Source: Lytechinus pictus (lineage: Eukaryota > Echinodermata > Echinoidea > Temnopleuroida > Toxopneustidae). From it: a stretch of 64,000 nucleotides of DNA. Positions 37,858-49,919 of this stretch are shown piece by piece (position 1 is the stretch's first letter; every line of letters begins with the position of its first letter). The notes beneath the pieces are model-generated. The model was not told the origin of the DNA. It searched no databases and saw only the letters and a program-made list of their open reading frames with translations. Made by a program: the position numbers and the translations under genes. Location of the stretch: assembly GCF_037042905.1 (NCBI RefSeq), contig NC_087247.1:61899920-61963919 (forward strand), written 5' to 3'.

Positions 37858-39495
37858 AGCAAAAAAGAGTATTATAATGAAACTAACTTAAAACTACGCC
37901 TACAGTGTACTTGAGGTTTGACACCAATAATATTCATACAACATTAGTTGGGATGAGTTTGACTTATTAGCCAGTTATTATTTTCATGTTTCCAAATCTA
38001 TGTGTTTCTTGAAACTGTCTTAAATATACATGATAAGAAACTTCAGCGAGGACACGATCGCGAAATTAGCAAAAAAAAATCAAACCATCACAAAAATTTC
38101 AACTCAGACAGTAGTAGATCAATATTGTGTTTTTTCTTTACCTGGAACTACATTCACAGAAATGTGAAAGTACATTTAACACATTTTTGCTGCATGAGGT
38201 TATTACAAATCATATTACAAAATGAATTTGTTAAAGAAATACCTTCTTCATGCATCTCAGGAGTTAAAACGCATTTCTTTAATATCAAGCTGTTAAAGGT
38301 AGGTACAATGGACTTTTGATACAAGTTTTACTTGACAAAAGTTGTCATGCAGGTATTGAGTATGTGACTAAAGAGATTTAAACTTTACAGTACTTCTGAA
38401 AGTGGACAACATGGAATCTGAAAGAATCTGTCATGCATGAACTGATGTTAACAAGTTTATGATATTATATGATGTTGAACAGCAGGGGCATGTAGGAGCA
38501 ACTTGACTCACTCATTGCTCACTCACATCAAACATTTGTGATCTAATATTAGACCTCTCATAGAACTTGAACTTTATGGAATCTGGTAGGTGGTTCTTTA
38601 GTGATCATATTCATGACTTTTTTTCTGATGAAGGGCAGGGCCAAGAGGGATAAGACCTAGACAGGACAGGAAGAGGAATGGGGGTAAGACAAGTAGCCCT
38701 GGGGAGACGCTATAAGGAAGTAGGGAGATTAGCAGCCAGTAACAGCTACTTCAAATCTATAACCAGTGTGCCAGAGCAAATTAACTGATGAAATTGGGTA
38801 ACTAAACCACATATTTTTCCAACAGTAATTACTTCATCGCTATTCAAATAATATATTCATAATTTGTTCAGTCAAGATCAAATTATTTATGTGCCACTTT
38901 GTTTCTGCATAACTATAGGGCTACATACAGTGTATAGCATTTATTTGTTTGCAATAAGTGGTTAACTACTTTATGCTAGTGAAACACACAGACAGGTGTA
39001 TCACTTCCCATCATCAGGGAATTTATTCCTTGCTTTGATTTTGAATATTGGCACAAACATGGTTTGAAGGCATACATACAAATCATTTTACCATTCTATA
39101 TACCACCAATTAAGAATGCCAGTATTCACCTTTTTAAGTTCCTCTAAAATGATCACATTACATCATACAGTATTGGAGAAACAAGAAAAAAACTATTTGT
39201 TGAAGTGCCCACTGCACAAGTATCTACTCAATTATGTCATTTTGGTACTCAAATTATTATCTGAACTTTATTCATCATCTACTTCAGAGGCACTTCATAC
39301 ATATACATGTACCTGTGTATTATTTTCAGCATCTTGTCAGCCATAATTCAAATTTAACGTCCATTAATTTTAAGCACTATCAAAATTACTCTCAATAGAT
39401 AGCCCTACTTTTGTTTCCAATGCAAGGAAAAATTAAATTAAGCATTCTGAGGTCTTTATTTAATCTAAACTCAAGTGTCCAGATTCCTGTCTTAC

Positions 39496-39692
39496 CTTTC
39501 TGTTATTGTACAGACATGGCTACCATCCACGTCCAATGACAGGCTTGCATCTCCTCTTGTAAAATACAAGGTTGTCAGAAACAACAGCACTGCTGTGCCT
39601 CTCCACACAATACTATTCCATAACTCCATGATAAAATGGCTGGTGATTCCTAAATCCTTTACTAATTGAAACCCAACTGATCCTACAGCCAC
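39496..39692 (-). CDS. MEGF10/11-like exon with start codon and signal peptide
   Basis: Coding begins at the ATG at 39,629 (protein MELWNSIVWRG...), followed by a hydrophobic stretch AVLLFLTTLYF that serves as signal peptide, probably cut near residue 28. The mature start SLSLDVDGSHVC carries Cys40, the first cysteine expected just before an EMI domain. The exon ends with AG before GTAAGA (phase 2). A good 3' splice site (pyrimidine-rich, CACAG) lies just upstream at 39,693-39,695, so the 63 bases from 39,692 to 39,630 are probably 5' UTR of a second exon, with an untranslated first exon further right. The frame stays open upstream of the ATG back to the splice site, but no other ATG is present there and the signal peptide fits this start. 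Confidence 0.85.
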
Positions 39693-40762
39693 CTGTGAGA
39701 GATGAAAATCAGAAATTGAAACTGAGAGGTCACATTATTCTAGTCAGACTACACTTTCACTAATATATGGAATTTATGAGTCATCCATAAGGGCACATGC
39801 ACTGACTTGTGTGAAATTGATTAACCTACAAAATGGATTTAAAAGTAGGCCATCTCACTAGACTTTAGCTAGCAGCAGTTTACATGAAATGGGGCTTCCT
39901 TTTACTTACTAAAGTAGTATACAGAGCAGAATCAGATAATAGTAAAGGATCAGCATCTTATCTAAAAGAAGCCTATTATGTTGAATAAATCTTTTTGAAA
40001 TTATGATATGAAGATGTTATTGTTTATCTTTTGTTTATCTTTAGGGGGAACATATTGTTTTTCAGCATTCTATTCTTATATTGCAACAATTACACAATAT
40101 TCTCTGTTACTTATAATATTATTAAATGCTGCAATAGGAGCTTTCACCATTAATTTTCATGAGATTTTCCTCTAATTTTTCTGATCTTATATCGAAGACC
40201 TATATATTTTCAGGGTAGACTTCACCTTAATTAAAGAAAGGGCAAGTCACCAAACCATAAAGCAGACATACTAGGCAGGTATTTATCATCTCATAATGCA
40301 AAACTGCCTACATAGTACATAGTGTTACATCAATGAGGATAATTTCTCAATAGAAATAATTAGATTTAAGCTATAACATCAATTTCAAGTACATATATCA
40401 TCAGGAACTGAATCAGTACAATGAGAATTATAGCTCTTATTTTTTTTTCACAAATGATGTTTGTGTAAATTCAGCTATCATTTTTTAACCTTGCCTATAT
40501 TTGATCAAATGCTTAAATATTTGAACAACTCAATAGATTTTGTAGTTAATTGACCCATCCATGGACAGAATCAAGGGTAATAGCTTCTAATTTTTAATGA
40601 CTAGACATCGTACAACACCTTTATATATTATTGGTTAATATTCTTTGATTTATTGTTGACAACACAGAAAGTACTTTCAACAATCAAAACTTCGTAAAGG
40701 AAAGGTAGAATTTTAGGTAGTTTCATGTTAAATACTAAATATAGGTAAAGAATGCTAATTAA

Positions 40763-41331
40763 AGGTCAAGCCCACCCCATAAAAATTTTGATTTGAATAA
40801 ATAGAGAAAATCAAACTAGCACAACACTGAAAATTTCATCAAAATTAGATGCAAAATAAGAAAGTTATGGCATTTTAAAGTTATGCTTATTTTTCACAAA
40901 ACTGTGATATGCACAACTCAGTGACATGGAAATGACACAGTCGATGATGTCCCTCACTCACTATTTCTTTTGTTTTTTATTGTTTGAATTATACAATATT
41001 TTTCATTTCTTACAGATTTGACAATAAAGACCAACTTGACTGAACTTCAGGGAGGAATTAATAATTGATTCACTTGACAATGAGAAAATTAGAATATTTG
41101 ATATTTCATATAATAAAATAGAAAAGAAATAGTGAGTGGATGATGTCATCAGTCTCCTCATTTGCATACTAACCAGGATATGCATATAACTGTTTTGTGA
41201 AATTAAGCGAAACTTTAAACTGTCATATCTTTCTTATTTTACATCCGATTTTGTTCAAATTTTCAGTGTTTTGCTTGTTGGATTTTTCTCTTTTTATTCA
41301 AATCAAATCTCTGTTGAGGTGGACTTGTCCT
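40763..41331. mobile_element. Complete MITE of the AGGTCAAGTCC family
   Basis: TTAA at 40,759-40,762 and 41,332-41,335 flanks AGGTCAAGCCCACCCCAT and GAGGTGGACTTGTCCT. 569 bp, left and right halves inverted around AT-rich middle sequence. Shares GAAAATTTCATCAAAAT with the other TTAA MITEs. Confidence 0.9.
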
Positions 41332-41689
41332 TTAAGAGTATTGTATTGACATTGGTATTTCTCATGGAAGGAGCAATCAATCTTAATAATTATTAACCTT
41401 ATAAGAATCAGTTTTGCTATCCCACAAAGTGTCCTCAGGTAAATATAATGCATTTTCTATTTTTGTAATGGATTTAAAAATTGTATTTTCCTTCTGAAAC
41501 AATTTTCATTATTTTAATTGATGAACTCATAAAACTACCTGCTATTATTACAAGTTTAAAAATTTTGCTACCCCACATGAATGTTCCTTAAATGATTAGA
41601 CCAAAAGCTTCAATGATAGTAAAAAGTCAGATATTGTTAAATAAATCCCCAGAAACGATGGTTATTCCTGTCTATACAACTTACAAGGT

Positions 41690-41822
41690 AGGCAGCTGGC
41701 AGCCGTCTGTTTCGAGGATTTTTTCTTTAACCTTTTTAATTTTTTTAAGTAATTGGTGAGTGGAGCCAACTGAGTTCAGCGGAGCAACCAACTTAAGAGA
41801 GACTGAAGCTTATAGTTTTAAG
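41690..41822. mobile_element. Short, internally deleted copy of the double-hairpin element
   Basis: It has the left end GCAGCTGGCAGCCGTCTGTT and the right end with GGTGAGTGGAGCCAACTGAG and AGAGACTGAAGCTTA of the 440-450-bp elements at 48,416 and 57,957, but the middle is absent. About 130 bp. Confidence 0.8.
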
Positions 41823-41941
41823 GATGCATTGTTTGTAACTGTGAATGTGATATATTAATTAATAATCTAAATCATATGAATTCCTGAGGAATTCAATTCA
41901 ATGTCAATTCAACAAAACATTACTGAGTGCGTCAAAATTAC

Positions 41942-42010
41942 CTGTCAAATGTTATTCCACCGACGTAACTGATTCCGCAAATATCAAACGCAGGAGGCCA
42001 ATCTCATGCA
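41942..42010 (-). other. Possible untranslated first exon of the MEGF-like gene
   Basis: The exon with the MEGF start codon has a 3' splice site in front of it, so an upstream non-coding exon is expected on the minus strand. A donor-like TTGACAG/GTAATT occurs at 41,942/41,941, preceded by unremarkable non-repetitive sequence. The right boundary given here is arbitrary and no TATA box or initiator was recognised. This is only a candidate and rests on one splice-like match. Confidence 0.2.
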
Positions 42011-44278
42011 GATGGACGGATGGATGGAAGGCGTGGTGGTTGTGGGTAAAGTTTACAACCCGTGCAACTGCGTTGGTCGTTGTAACCCGGCAGGACTGGT
42101 ATCCAATAAATGATGAAATATCAGTGGAGATGATTGATACCGAATAAAGTTTACAATATTAGAACCATGATGAGAAAGATACAAGAAGCATCCCCATATT
42201 CAGAATGGAAAACTTGTCAATCTGTATATTTTCGCTAGAGATTTCATTCAGTGAGCTGATGCCGCTTATTCTTGTCTACTACTACTCACTAGTATCCTCT
42301 TTAATGTTTACAAAATAAAGCGGGTGCGGCGGGCCATGCGAGTGTGGGAGGTGGGAAACGGCATGCCTTATTTCCACTGGTCGCACACAAAAAATATGAC
42401 GTCAGACAGCATTATTGTTGCAGGTATACAAGCCGGAATAAAAGCGTTGAAGAAAAGTGTATTTTTTTCTTAAATTTGTCCTGAGTTCTTATATATGTTT
42501 TTTAAATATAAAATTTGTCTAGAATAAATTATTATTGCTCTATATTGTTCAGAAGACACAAATATTTTATGACATAGACGGTGTTGATAATGTAACACCC
42601 CTGGAGAACAAATGAACTCATCCATAGTCTCATTCTTTTTCTTCGAACAGGGTGTGAATCAGACCTCATGTAGTATATGGTTTCTAACGGTATGTTCACG
42701 CTTGAGTATCTACATGAATGGAATTATCAGGTGAAAGTTCCTCTTTTGTTTACAAAATAAGAAATTCTCAATGAATCTGGTCACAAACAACAACAGCGCA
42801 AATTTAAAAAGTTCCTAGTGTTCCTGTTGCCGGGTCCTGTTGGAAAGCTTTTCCGAATGCCCGTAGCCTGGAAAACCAAAGCATAAGATTTCTGTGGTAG
42901 AATATTTCCTTTGCTATTTTTTCGCATAACTATTGTAAACAAAGATGGAGATAAAAGACCGACTGCAACATAATTTGTTTAATTGCAGCAGACATTTTGT
43001 TTGGCCTCACTATACATTATCTTGACTTCCTAATTCAGAGATAGGCCCTATTAACAATTTAACATCTGAAGTGAATAAGCGATTATCAAATTTTTATCAG
43101 AAGTTCTTCCCCACAGTCTATTACCACATCAAAAGGGGTTGATATGCCGGAGTATGGTGGCAACCAAACAAATATAATAATGATAAATATAAAACGGGAA
43201 AAAAAATCATCCATTACCCAAGAAGATTATACCAAAGGTAATGATGTCATCATAACAAAAGAATGTGGGCCCCCACTATCCTCCAACCTTCAAGTACAGG
43301 AAGTAGAGAGTTTTTGTATATCTTGATGTTGTTCAAAGTTTACAAGACCAATATCGTTCTCTTGTAATATTTTTTATTAATGATCCCTACCCCCTCCCCG
43401 TGCACTGAAAATGAAAGGATCGGGAATTAGTGAAATATTATATCATTTTCTGAATACTAAAAATCTAGCCCCAAATTAGATTTTTTTTTTGTCCATAAAA
43501 AGGTCAAAATTTGTGCTTACTCGCTTTACTTACTCTTAAAATTTTTGCTAAATCAGCCATACATGCCCCCTTCAATTTTTTTCTGGCTCATTACACCATC
43601 CTCCAACCCCCTTATGGAAAGGAACAAAAAATAAACAAATAAATGAATAAAAGTAGGAAGAGTGGTGAACCATGCAGAAGAGCGACGAGCACAATAAGTG
43701 GAAAAGTAAATCAGAGATTGTTCTGTCGATAGAGGGAGGCAACTATAGAAACCGCGTAGGTTGATCAATTGACTTCGAAAATAATATTATTAATTCATGG
43801 GCCATTGCCCATTGCCAAAATATTTTCTTCATTAACTTATACTTTTGCGCAGTTTTGTTGTATTTTTTTTCAAAGAAATTGGTTGGAGAGGTGCAGACAC
43901 GACAACGTTGTATTTTTTTTACCAAGGGTCACTCACTATCCACAAACGTCTCGCTGTAAAGAATTTATTTCTATGCAGTTCGATTAGGAGTTGTTGTTCA
44001 GTGATGTCTTTAAACTATTAGTATCAGAATGATCACTTTTATGGTTAAATTCATTTTTATTGCAATTTATATAATTTTTAATCATAATCATGCTGCCTTT
44101 AACATATCTTTTGGGGATCTTGGCCTAAATCTATGACCTAACAATTGTAATTGTATCTCCCTTTTTTTAATCGGTCATCACATTTTTGTTCTACCTCTTC
44201 ATACATATCTAAATACACTTCAAATATGAACAAAGCAAAGCAAAGATCAAGAGCACATTCTCTCTCCACTCCGGTTGA
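42011..44278. other. Intergenic stretch between the divergent genes, no feature seen
   Basis: This should contain the promoter of the MEGF-like gene, but no TATA box, CpG-rich island or conserved site could be picked out. Short open frames lack motifs. Confidence 0.4.
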
Positions 44279-44286
44279 CCCCGAGG

Positions 44287-44630
44287 CACTGGCGTACATA
44301 GGATTTTCCAGAAGGGGGGGGGGCAAATTTTTTGGAAAGGATTTCTAACCACATTGACAAACAAAATTGACAAGCAAAAAAAAAAAAAAAGTCTTCAACC
44401 ACAAATAAAGGATTTCTTACCACAAAAAAAAGGTCTTCAGGTTCAAAAGAGGGGTTACACGTCTGTTTTTATTGCATTTTTACATTACAAATTATTAATT
44501 TGGCTTCTCAAAAGGGGGGCACGTCCCCTGTAGCAGTTGTGACTCGTCAGGGGGGGCAGGGATACGTCCCCTGCATGAGTTGTGACTCGTCAGGGGGTAG
44601 TCTGCCCCCCCCCCCTTAGGTACGCTAGTG
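44287..44630. mobile_element. hAT-like MITE, 8-bp target duplication
   Basis: CCCCGAGG at 44,279-44,286 and 44,631-44,638. The ends are CACTGGCGTACATAGGATTT and TTAGGTACGCTAGTG. 344 bp with G/C runs and a doubled TACGTCCCCTGYA..AGTTGTGACTCGTCAGGGGG block. Same family as 53,721-53,951. Confidence 0.9.
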
Positions 44631-45180
44631 CCCCGAGGTTATTGAAAATTTATTCAATTGACTTTTACTTTTTTTACATACATTATTTGCACACAAGTGG
44701 ATGCTAACTTGAACTAACTCATCCCAGCATAATAATTTCACCCTATCATAATGGATGATTTCAAACTTATAAATCTCTGTTACACTTCCTTCTTATACAT
44801 TTCTTCACCATTTCAGCAACAAAGATCAACATACTACCTGTGTTGTTTGTTCTATATTTGTTCCTTCCTATATGTCATCCCTAAATCAAGAAAACAAGCT
44901 GGCTTAATTCAGTTCTTTTCTATCTCTTGGCTCCCGTCTTGGGAACAAAATCCTCCATCTCTCCGAAACATCTCTTTTCTTGACCTCTTAAAAAAGCATC
45001 TTAAAACACACCAGTAAAACTATAAACCTTAACTTGTCTAATGCAATTAATAGCGCTTTGTATCCTCTTGGAAAAGCGCTCTTACTATCAAATTATTTAC
45101 ATCCCCGTCTTCTCCCCGCGACCCTACCCGATATGGCTAGGGGTTTGTTATGGGGGGGGGGGCTATCCATCCCATCCATT

Positions 45181-47236
45181 ACCGGGGGCGGATCCAACCT
45201 TCGACAATAGGGGGGGGGCGAAAAAAAAATTCACTGCATATTTTCCCTGATAAGCCGCTCGAAGTTGATTTTTGTATGTTTCTTTGAAGGGGGTAGTCCT
45301 ACGGTCACTTTTTAGCTTTATTCTTATAGAACATAAAAAATATGCAATAATCTCATAAGCCCTATTTAAATAGTGCGAGCGCGAAGCGCGAGCTAAAAAA
45401 ATAAATTGTATTTTTGTCCTGAACTTCTGGGCAATGTTTGTGATCCTGAACAATAGATGTATGTTACTTGATAATTACTGAGCAGAATTTTTAATATACA
45501 TTCTGGCCTAATCTAGTTGATGGACTGTTTGAGATAGCCATGAATACGATACATATTTTTTTTCAACAATTAAAATAAAGCGAGCGCGAAGCACGAGCGG
45601 AAATTTTTTGACATTCCGACCTAAAAAATTTACTTTCTGAGCCATTTTTGTAATCATGAACGGGTAGATAATTATAAAACTGAACAATTAATGTGAGCGC
45701 GAAGCGCGAGCTAGAAAAAGGAGATTTCAGACCTAAAAACGGGACACTATTCATGTTTTGTGAATCATGAAAAGATGATGGGTAATTGGGTATCTTCCTA
45801 AATTAATAATGCGAATGCGGATTGCGAGCAGAACATTTTTTACATTCTCATATGAAACTGGATAATTTAAGCACGTTTTGAATAAAGAACAAGCTATATT
45901 TATCTCAATAAACATGCGTGCGCGTGTTTTAGATTATAGAATCTGGGCATTCTAAATATATATTTTTTAATCATGGTAATGCGAGCGCTAAGCGCGAGCT
46001 TTTTTGATATTCAGATCTGAAAAGGGGTAATTTAAATCCTATTCCTATTTCAAGCACTGTGTAGGAAAATTAGGAAGTGGATGTGGATCGCATTTATTTT
46101 ATGATATGAGTGCGAAGAGCTGATACTTTTATAAATTATTATTTTGACCCTGGACCGGGATATTCTAAGGACATTGGGTGATTTCAAGTTCAGTGTTGAC
46201 CTTTTGGTGTTGGTTTTAGGTTAATTTTAACACGAGTATAACACCAAAAATAAAATGAAGATGCTCCTGAAGTCACTCACTAGTTGTTGAGATGTCAATA
46301 GTGTGATCTGGATCAATTTTACACACTCAGAATATTTTTTGGAGCTATAGGGGAAGCAATCCAAATTCCAACACCAACACCAACGCCATATGAAAATGAT
46401 GACTATCTTCCTATTCTAAGCGCGGGATGAAACTTGTCCATATTCCATTCTGAAAAAGGATTTGATAAGCCTAATGAGTGCGAGAAATTTGTTAATAGGC
46501 ATATTAGGGTCTGGAAACTATACATTTTAAGCACTTTTTAAATTATGAATAGGGCATGCATGCATGGGTTAATACATTTTAAACAATTAATGCAAGCGCA
46601 AATCGCAAGCCGAAATTTTTGATAAGCTGTCATGAATAGGGTATGTTAAGTTGTTTGTTATAGAATTAATATAGAGGTTTTCCTCAACTTACCAATCAAA
46701 ATGCGAGCGCGCAGCGCTAGCTGATACGTTTTGACAATTAAACCTGAAAAGGGATATGTTTAAAACTTTATGGAATACACGAAGATATTAAGGTACTTGG
46801 CAAATCGAATAATGCAAGCGTGCAGCGCAATGGATTCAGACCATAAAACGGGCAGTTTACAGAGCACTTTTTTTTCTCGAATGAATTTGTTAATCAAACA
46901 AAATAATTAAAGTTCGATGTCCGAGCTGAAATATGTTTCGTATATTGGCTTCAAAACTTGATATTTCAAGCTCCATATCGGCCTAATGAGCAAGATATAA
47001 TCTAATCGACCAAAAGGCAATGCGAGCGCGAATATCTAGTGACATGAAATATTTTTTATTTTATTTTCTAAGTCTTCCCCTCACCATATTTTTTTCTCGT
47101 CTTCCTCCTCTTATTTTTCCTCTTCTTTTTTCCTCCACTCTTTCCCCTTCTTTTTTTCTTTTATTCTTTCTTTTCCTTTTTTTTTTTTTTTGCTCCGCCA
47201 ATATGGGGGCCCGAGCCCCTGGCCCCCCTGGATCCG
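45181..47236. mobile_element. 2-kb element with repeated GCGAGCGCGAAGCGCGAGC boxes
   Basis: Edges GGGGGCGGATCCAACCTT and CCCCCCTGGATCCGCC are inverted around the GGATCC word. Between them GCGAGCGCGAAGCGCGAGC or variants recur near 45,375, 45,579, 45,692, 45,810, 45,978, 46,590, 46,701, 46,813 and 47,021. An almost pure pyrimidine run occupies 47,070-47,191. The plus-strand frame at 47,020-47,514 is this low-complexity sequence read through, not a gene. Ends immediately before the GPD1 promoter region. Confidence 0.65.
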
Positions 47237-47567
47237 CCTATGCATTACAGTGTGATGATTATGCTGGGATGAGTTGGGTAAAGTTAGCGACTACTTATGC
47301 CCCTAAAACGCACGATATATTTCCCCAGGCCATTGGCAACAATCATCATCCCCGCCCCTCCCCCAATAGCGACCAAAAATGCACTACGAATATGTATGGG
47401 TATAGCCTTCTTTCGTACACAAGCTGTTACGCACAGCATTGCTTACTGATCTTTCACATCAAGCCCTTCATCGCGCGGCAGCTGACTGAACGTGAGCAAG
47501 TTGTGGTCGTTTGAGTTACTTTTTGGAAAACTAAACTCTCTCCAAATCCAAGATAGCCTGTGAAAAG

Positions 47568-47620
47568 ATGAGCAACGAATCAACACCTCGAAAAGTTTGC
47601 ATAATCGGATCTGGCAACTG
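47568..47620 (+). CDS. GPD1: Glycerol-3-phosphate dehydrogenase [NAD+], first coding exon (GPD1 type)
   Basis: The exon encodes MSNESTPRKVCIIGSGNW, with the Trp codon split TG|G at a perfect donor (TG/GTAAGC). KVCI(I/V)GSGNWG is the N-terminal strand and dinucleotide-binding loop (GxGxxG) of cytosolic NAD-dependent glycerol-3-phosphate dehydrogenase. That enzyme interconverts dihydroxyacetone phosphate and glycerol-3-phosphate, linking glycolysis to lipid synthesis and NADH shuttling. The ATG lies in a decent context (AAGATGA) and an N-terminal extension of a few residues before KVC is normal in animals. The final Gly of the loop must come from exon 2. The first intron holds the large fold-back element from 47,774 on, and no secure second exon was found by 64,000. 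The related GPD1L cannot be excluded. Confidence 0.75.
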
Positions 47621-48415
47621 GTAAGCACCCTTTCATTTCAGTCTACATGGTGATGATAGATAAAGACCTCCTATTATTACAACAAGGAATGTAATTGTAC
47701 TAGGTGGAGCGTACCCGGTAGTACAGTGTAGCGGTAGTGAACTTGAAGTGGAGTGCAGTGGAGCCTGCACGAAGGGGTCGGGACAACTCGGACCACGGGA
47801 CATCTCGGACCGCGGGCCGAGTTGTCTCACCCATTACGATATTTTTTTTTCACAAATTTGCGTCTATTTTTCCGTCATTTCGAAATTTCTTGTAAAGATT
47901 TTCTAGAGATATGGTCTCACAGTCTGATGGTAATGTTCTTCACTTTCTATTACTTTTTTTTCGCTGAAATAAATAAAAAAGTGTAATTTTAGGCGTTTTT
48001 CGACAGATCGCGATTCCCATACTAGGCGCGCGTGTATTAACTGTGTTGGTGCTCGGCTCGGCCCCGCTCAACAACTGACTTGATTTTGTGATCATTTCTC
48101 CTCAAGTTACCACTTTTATCGCAGAAGATGGACTTTCTTTTATTCCATTAACTCCATTTTCTCATCAAAAGGATAAAATTTGGAGTATTTGCACGATTTT
48201 CTTAAAGTTTTTCACCTTTTCTCTCTGGTCGTAAGAAGCGAACAACCGATGAACGGTCCGCTGCTCTTCATCGCAATTCTACGTAGCTCGGCCGCCTAAA
48301 CTGGCGGGGTGGGATTCAGCCCGGAATCCCCAATGGAAGTGGGCGTGCACAGTCAAAGAGCCGAGCTTGACTGAGTGAGAGAGAGTGAACTACAGCTTGA
48401 AGCTTGGCGCGCGCT

Positions 48416-48865
48416 AGACAGCTGGCAGCCGTCTGTTTCGAGGAGTTTTTTAACATTTTTTTATTTTTTAAATTTCTCCTCATACACAGACGGCTTGCTA
48501 GCGTGCAGCCACCATTAGGGGACTTGCAATGCAAAATCCCCCCGTCTGGGCTCTTCAATTCTTGTCTTTAATGAATAAAATTTTTGAAATTTAACGCGAC
48601 CAAAATGCAAATTAATATTCCCTCTTGGCATTAATTGCCAAAAAACTGAGAAAAATCAAGTTAAAAGGAACAAAAACAGTGACTTACCTCAGCTGTCGCG
48701 TAAATTCACTTCCCCGTTTTATCCAATCTTAAGTACATAAACATATGGCCACTGAGTCCCCTGTACAGATCGCGCTAGAACTTCGGTCTCTGTATTATTT
48801 GGTGAGTGAAGCCAACGGAGTTCAGCTGAACAACCAACATAACAGAGACCGAAGCTTTTGGTCTA
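48416..48865. mobile_element. Double-hairpin element with 10-bp target duplication
   Basis: GGCGCGCGCT at 48,406-48,415 and 48,866-48,875. It is absent from the matching point of the right arm near 54,518, proving insertion. Each end folds by itself: AGCCGTCTGTTTCGAGGAG against CTCCTCATACACAGACGGCT near the left, and CTTCGGTCTCTGT against ACAGAGACCGAAG near the right. 450 bp. A second copy lies at 57,957-58,396 and a short form at 41,690. Confidence 0.9.
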
Positions 48866-48944
48866 GGCGCGCGCTGGCAGTGTCGTATAGGCTCTGCCTT
48901 TTTTTGTGTGTGTATATATATATATATTTTTTTTTTTTTTCTAT

Positions 48945-49919
48945 ATTGATTTTCCCTGGTGTAGAGCTTTAAGATTGTAATAATTAAATATACTTTAATT
49001 TCTTTGACTGAGTGTGACTGTGGTGTGGATGTTTGAGTCGCACAAAAAATACTTTTACGTGGGTGGGGGCTCGGGGCGATTTCACTCCTGCCCCCAAAAT
49101 GTGAAAAAGTATTCGCGTTGTAAATGTGTTGGCATGCCGGGCTAAGGGTAGCCATAATTTTTTTTTTTTTTTGGGGGGGCTTAATTTTTAATCAAATTGA
49201 TTACTTTTAGGCCTATTTTTTTTTTTTAACATTTTATTTTTATTTTTTCATATTGAGTTTCCCTGGTGTAGAGAGCTGAGTTTTAAGTTGCAATAATCAA
49301 TATGCTTCAATTTCTTTGACTCTGAGTGTGACTGTGGTGTGGATGTTTGAGTCGCACAAAAAATACTTTTACCTGGGTGGGGGCTCGGGGCGATTCACTC
49401 CTGCCCCCGAAATGTGAAAAAATATTCGCGGTGTAGCTGTGTTGGCATGCCAGGCTAAGGATAGCCATCAATAATTTTATTTTTATTTTGGGGGCTTAAT
49501 TTTTAATCAAATTGATTATTTTTAGGCCTATTAATTTTTTTTTTACATTTTATTTTTATTTTTTATATCGAGTTTCCCTGGTGTAGAGAGCTGAGTTTTA
49601 AGTTGCAATAATCAATATGCTTCAATTTCTTTGACTCTTGAGTGTGACTGTGGTGTGGATTTTTGAGTCGCACAAAAAATACTTTTACGTGGGTGGGGGC
49701 TCGGGGCGATTTCACTCCTGCCCCCGAAATGTGAAAAAATATTAGGGGTGTAGCTGTGTGGGCATGCTGGGCCGGGCTGAGGGTAGCCATCAATAAAAAA
49801 ATGTTTCATTTGGGGGCTTACTTTTTTAATGAAACTAATTATTTTTAGGCCTATTTAATTTTTATACAAATTTCATTTTTATTTTTTATATCGAGTTTCC
49901 CTGGTGTAGAGAGCTGAGT
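48945..49919. repeat. Tandem array of about 315-bp units in the left arm
   Basis: The anchor TTTCCCTGGTGTAGAG recurs at 48,951, 49,258, 49,573 and 49,896. Units contain TGACTGTGGTGTGGAT, GGGTGGGGGCTCGGGGCGAT and TTGGCATGCC. Inverted, partly eroded units occupy 53,480-54,415 in the other arm. Frames across the units are not genes. Confidence 0.88.

Noticed and set aside
38002..38319. 105-codon plus-strand frame
   Set aside because: No recognisable domain, no flanking splice signals that make sense, AT-rich codon use like the surrounding intron.
47020..47514. 164-codon plus-strand open frame in front of GPD1
   Set aside because: It begins in the GC-box element, runs through a pyrimidine tract giving only Phe/Leu/Pro/Ser, and shows no domain; the true GPD1 start at 47,568 is in a different frame.
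48775..49155. 126-codon minus-strand frame and related frames near 49.6 and 54.3 kb
   Set aside because: The same peptide words appear in every 315-bp repeat unit; they are repeat read-through, with low-complexity runs.
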